A stretch of DNA of 8,784 nt from positions 1 to 8,784 of the forward strand of contig JAFPAK010000099.1 of the NCBI GenBank assembly GCA_017390825.1, written 5' to 3'. The DNA is from Clostridia bacterium (lineage in GTDB: Bacteria; Bacillota_A; Clostridia; Oscillospirales; Acutalibacteraceae). Made by a program: the position numbers and the translations under genes. The notes below the pieces were generated by a model that worked only from the letters and a program-made list of their open reading frames with translations, was not told where the DNA came from and did no database searches. Positions 6,579-8,784 of the stretch are shown piece by piece (positions within the stretch are counted from its first letter, which is position 1; the number at the start of each line of letters is the position of its first letter).

Positions 6579-6600
6579 TTTAATATCAACTGTGAAAGGT

Positions 6601-7971
6601 GTGAGAAAGACGGATAAATTTATTGTTCTGCCGGAAAATATAAATTCTGTTTTATTGCGCCTTGATGAACATGGTCACACAGCATATATAGTCGGCGGCT
6701 GTGTTCGTGATATGTGTATGGATATCCCACCTAATGATTACGATATCACTACATCAGCAACTCCTGATGAGATAGAGCGCTGCTTTTCTGATAAGCGTGT
6801 GATAAGAACAGGAATACAGCACGGCACAGTCACAGTGATAATAAATAATGAACCGATAGAGATCACAACATATCGCATAGACGGTAATTACGCTGATAAT
6901 CGTCATCCCGATTCAGTTAAATTTTCAAAAAAGATTGAAGATGATCTTGCTCGGCGCGATTTTACTGTAAATGCAATGTGTTGCGATAAAGATGGCAATT
7001 TCATTGATGTTTTCGGTGGCATTGAAGATATAAAGAACAAAATTATTCGTAGCGTGGGGGATGCAAATAAACGCTTTTCAGAGGACGCGCTTCGTATCCT
7101 TCGTGCTTTGCGTTTTGCATCTACACTTGAATTTAATATTGAAAAACACACCAAAGAAGCAATACGAAAAAATGCACATTTGCTGAAAAGTATTTCAAGC
7201 GAGCGTATTTATTCCGAATTCACAAAATTACTTTGCGGCAAAAATGCAGTCGATATTTTACTGGAATATAGTGATTGTATCGGTGTCTTTATTCCTGAAT
7301 TGCTGAACGAGGTAGGCTTTGAGCAACGTAATCCGCACCATAAATATGATGTATATGAGCATAGCGTAAGGGCACTTGATGTGTGCAGCGATGATGCTAT
7401 TGTGAGATATGCTGTTCTGCTTCACGATATAGCAAAACCAATATGCTTTTTTACTGATGAAAATGGTATCGGACATTTTCACGGTCATGCCAAAGCAGGG
7501 GAGAGCATTGCGTATAATATTATGCGACGTCTTAAGGCTGACAATGTTACCTGCGACACTGTAAGTATGCTTGTAAAATATCACGATTATACGATAACTC
7601 CTGATATGCGTCACGCAAAGCGTATGCTGAATAAATTCGGTTATGAAAATACTTTACGCCTTTTAGAGGTAAAAAGCGCTGATACTTCGGCCCATGTAAT
7701 ATTTGATGACGACAGAGGCCGTCATATTGAAGAAATGCGTATGCTTTGCGAAGAAGCATACCGTCAGCAGCAATGCTTTTCGCTAAAATCTCTTGCTGTC
7801 AATGGCAAAGATATTATTTCTCTCGGATGCAAAGAGGGAAAAAGCATTGGAAAAGTGCTTGATGCATTGCTTTGGGAAGTCATTGATGAAAAACTGTGCA
7901 ACGAAAAAGATGTCCTTCTTGAACGAGCCAAGGATATTATAAAAACATGTCAAGAGAATATTGTCGATTGA
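6601..7971 (+). CDS. cca: CCA tRNA nucleotidyltransferase (with HD domain)
   Basis: Adds or repairs the 3'-terminal CCA of tRNAs in the cytoplasm; a class II nucleotidyltransferase of 456 residues from this start. The head domain has V-G-G-C-V-R-D (31-37), the metal-binding pair D46-Y-D48, E-I-T-T-Y-R (87-92) and the ribose/nucleotide-selecting R-R-D-F-T-V-N-A-M (118-126). The neck has E-D-A-L-R-I-L-R-A-L-R-F-A (161-173) and E-R-I (201-203). An HD domain follows with His254, H-D (275-276) and Y-H-D (327-329). The frame is open from 6445, but conservation begins near residue 15, so the start is GTG at 6601 or GTG at 6592. AAAGG at 6595-6599 is too close to 6601 to be ideal. Some Clostridia split CC- and A-addition between two proteins; I cannot exclude that from one sequence. 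Confidence 0.95.
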   Translation: MRKTDKFIVLPENINSVLLRLDEHGHTAYIVGGCVRDMCMDIPPNDYDITTSATPDEIERCFSDKRVIRTGIQHGTVTVIINNEPIEITTYRIDGNYADNRHPDSVKFSKKIEDDLARRDFTVNAMCCDKDGNFIDVFGGIEDIKNKIIRSVGDANKRFSEDALRILRALRFASTLEFNIEKHTKEAIRKNAHLLKSISSERIYSEFTKLLCGKNAVDILLEYSDCIGVFIPELLNEVGFEQRNPHHKYDVYEHSVRALDVCSDDAIVRYAVLLHDIAKPICFFTDENGIGHFHGHAKAGESIAYNIMRRLKADNVTCDTVSMLVKYHDYTITPDMRHAKRMLNKFGYENTLRLLEVKSADTSAHVIFDDDRGRHIEEMRMLCEEAYRQQQCFSLKSLAVNGKDIISLGCKEGKSIGKVLDALLWEVIDEKLCNEKDVLLERAKDIIKTCQENIVD

Positions 7972-7996
7972 AAAAAATTATAACCGGTTTTATTCT

Positions 7997-8025
7997 GCAT
8001 TAAAAACCTTTGATTTGAGAATACT
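7997..8025 (+). promoter_or_regulatory. Possible sigma-F-type forespore promoter of sigG
   Basis: GCATT (7997-8001), 15 bases, then GAGAATACT (8017-8025), compared with the B. subtilis sigma-F pattern GYATA - about 15 - GGNNANANT as I recall it: four of five -35 bases and four of five fixed -10 bases match. sigG is a sigma-F target in B. subtilis, so the position fits. I see no terminator between cca and sigG, so read-through from cca is also possible. This is short-motif evidence only. Confidence 0.42.
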
Positions 8026-8056
8026 CATAACAGATCATAAAAAAGGATTGGTTATG
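8026..8056 (+). promoter_or_regulatory. Hairpin and ribosome binding site in the sigG leader
   Basis: CATAAC (8026-8031) pairs with GTTATG (8051-8056), and ATC (8034-8036) can pair with GAT (8046-8048) inside it. The AAAAGGA ribosome binding site (8041-8047) lies in the loop and inner stem. This site is 6 bases from an ATG (8054-8056) in the wrong frame and 11 bases from the TTG (8059-8061) in the sigG frame. The stem is short and AT-rich, so any effect would be modest. Confidence 0.35.
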
Positions 8057-8058
8057 TT

Positions 8059-8784
8059 TTGGGTTATTCTTTTAACAAGGTTGAAATATGCGGCGTTAAT
8101 ACCTCCGAGTTGCCGGTGCTTAAAGAGGCAGAAAAAACAGAACTGCTAAAAAAGACAAAAGAGGGCGACAAAAATGCTCGGCAAAAGCTGATATCCGGTA
8201 ATTTGAAGCTGGTGTTGAGCGTTATACAGCGGTTTGCAAATCGGGATTGTCCTGATGATTTGTTTCAGGTAGGATGTATCGGGCTTATTAAGGCGATTGA
8301 TAATTTTGATATCACCCTTGATGTAAGATTTTCGACCTATGCGGTACCAATGATAATCGGCGAGATACGGCGGTATTTGCGGGACAATAATCCTGTTAGA
8401 GTTTCACGCTCATTAAAGGATACTGCGTACAGAGCAATGCAGGTCAAAGAACAGTTTATTTCTGAGCATCAGCGAGAGCCGTCAATAGATGAGATCGCAA
8501 AACAGATGGATTGTACCCGTGAAGATGTGGTTATAGCTCTTGAATCGATAGTTGATCCCGTATCTTTATATGAGCCGGTATATTCTGACGGTGGAGATAC
8601 GATTTATGTTCTTGATCAGGTTGGTGATAAGAACGATGATTCAAATTGGCTTGATGAGATTGTGTTAAAAGAGGCAATAAAAAATCTGCCTGAACGTGAA
8701 AAACGTATATTACAGTTGCGCTTTTTTGTTGGTAAAACGCAGACAGAGGTAGCAAAGGAAGTAGGCATTTCCCAAGCTCAGGTA
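8059..8784 (+). CDS. sigG: RNA polymerase sigma-G factor (late forespore), 3' end beyond window
   Basis: Forespore-specific sigma factor that switches on late forespore genes during sporulation. 242 residues are visible of about 260. The N-terminal N-K-V-E-I-C-G-V-N-T-S-E-L-P-V-L (6-21) is diagnostic of SigG over SigF. Region 2 includes G-N-L-K-L-V-L-S-V-I-Q-R-F (47-59), D-D-L-F-Q-V-G-C-I-G-L (66-76) and F-S-T-Y-A-V-P-M-I-I-G-E-I-R-R-Y (91-106). Region 3 includes R-E-P-S-I-D-E-I-A (139-147). Region 4 has L-P-E-R-E-K-R-I-L (210-218) and the start of the helix-turn-helix G-K-T-Q-T-E-V-A-K-E-V-G-I-S-Q-A-Q-V, where the window ends. No ATG is available in frame upstream of the conserved part. TTG at 8059-8061 gives a 13-residue lead to the VEIC-G-V block, a few longer than in B. 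subtilis. It follows cca by 87 bases on the same strand. It is intact as far as it can be read. Confidence 0.95.
   Translation, partial: MGYSFNKVEICGVNTSELPVLKEAEKTELLKKTKEGDKNARQKLISGNLKLVLSVIQRFANRDCPDDLFQVGCIGLIKAIDNFDITLDVRFSTYAVPMIIGEIRRYLRDNNPVRVSRSLKDTAYRAMQVKEQFISEHQREPSIDEIAKQMDCTREDVVIALESIVDPVSLYEPVYSDGGDTIYVLDQVGDKNDDSNWLDEIVLKEAIKNLPEREKRILQLRFFVGKTQTEVAKEVGISQAQV

Noticed and set aside
6528..7989. The octamer TAACCGGT on both sides of cca (6528-6535 and 7981-7988, the second within the palindrome AACCGGTT)
   Set aside because: Two copies of an 8-base partly palindromic word are too little to call a site; neither lies at a clear regulatory position relative to the other.
7961..8149. 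A 62-codon plus-strand frame between cca and sigG, including the well-spaced ATG at 8054
   Set aside because: Its product has no recognisable features and most of it overlaps the sigG N-terminus in another frame, where the SigG sequence is unmistakable.

Overview
The window looks like chromosomal DNA from a spore-forming, low-to-moderate GC Clostridia-type Firmicute, probably of the Oscillospiraceae/Ruminococcaceae kind. The evidence is a forespore sigma factor gene (sigG), strong AAAGGAGG-type ribosome binding sites, consensus sigma-A promoters, intrinsic terminators, and a BMP-family nucleoside ABC transporter typical of that group. I cannot name a species from sequence alone. Layout, left to right: Positions 1-289 (minus strand) hold two gene remnants joined head to tail. 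One is the start of a small sigma-70-region-2-like protein with a good ribosome binding site. It runs into a stop just where an internal piece of purD (phosphoribosylamine-glycine ligase) begins in another frame. This is either a real deletion/rearrangement or an assembly join. Positions 345-5530 (minus strand) form one transport unit read right to left. It has a near-perfect promoter with flanking inverted repeats, a BMP-type lipoprotein, a 146-bp gap with two hairpins, a double-domain ABC ATPase, two permeases overlapping by one base at each junction, and a strong terminator at 345-378. The four proteins together make a complete PnrA/BmpA (B. subtilis NupNOPQ-type) importer, most likely for nucleosides or purines. 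Positions 5576-6490 (minus) hold a YihY/BrkB-family membrane protein whose terminator overlaps its own stop codon. Back-to-back promoters at 6517-6578 separate it from cca on the plus strand (6601-7971), which encodes the tRNA CCA-adding enzyme with an HD domain. An 87-bp gap with a possible sigma-F-type promoter and a hairpin leads to sigG (8059 to the window edge), which is cut off by the window about 18 residues before its expected end. How the genes relate: the transporter operon is a self-contained uptake system and the rest are housekeeping or sporulation genes. I see no defence system, CRISPR array, phage gene, insertion sequence, rRNA or tRNA gene. I found no convincing undescribed system. 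The parts most worth a second look are regulatory (the hairpins between binding protein and ATPase, the operator-like repeats at the transporter promoter, and the sigG translation start region) and the sigma/purD junction. Four of the six full or nearly full genes that are not permeases have start codons other than ATG, or appear to, so start positions deserve care.
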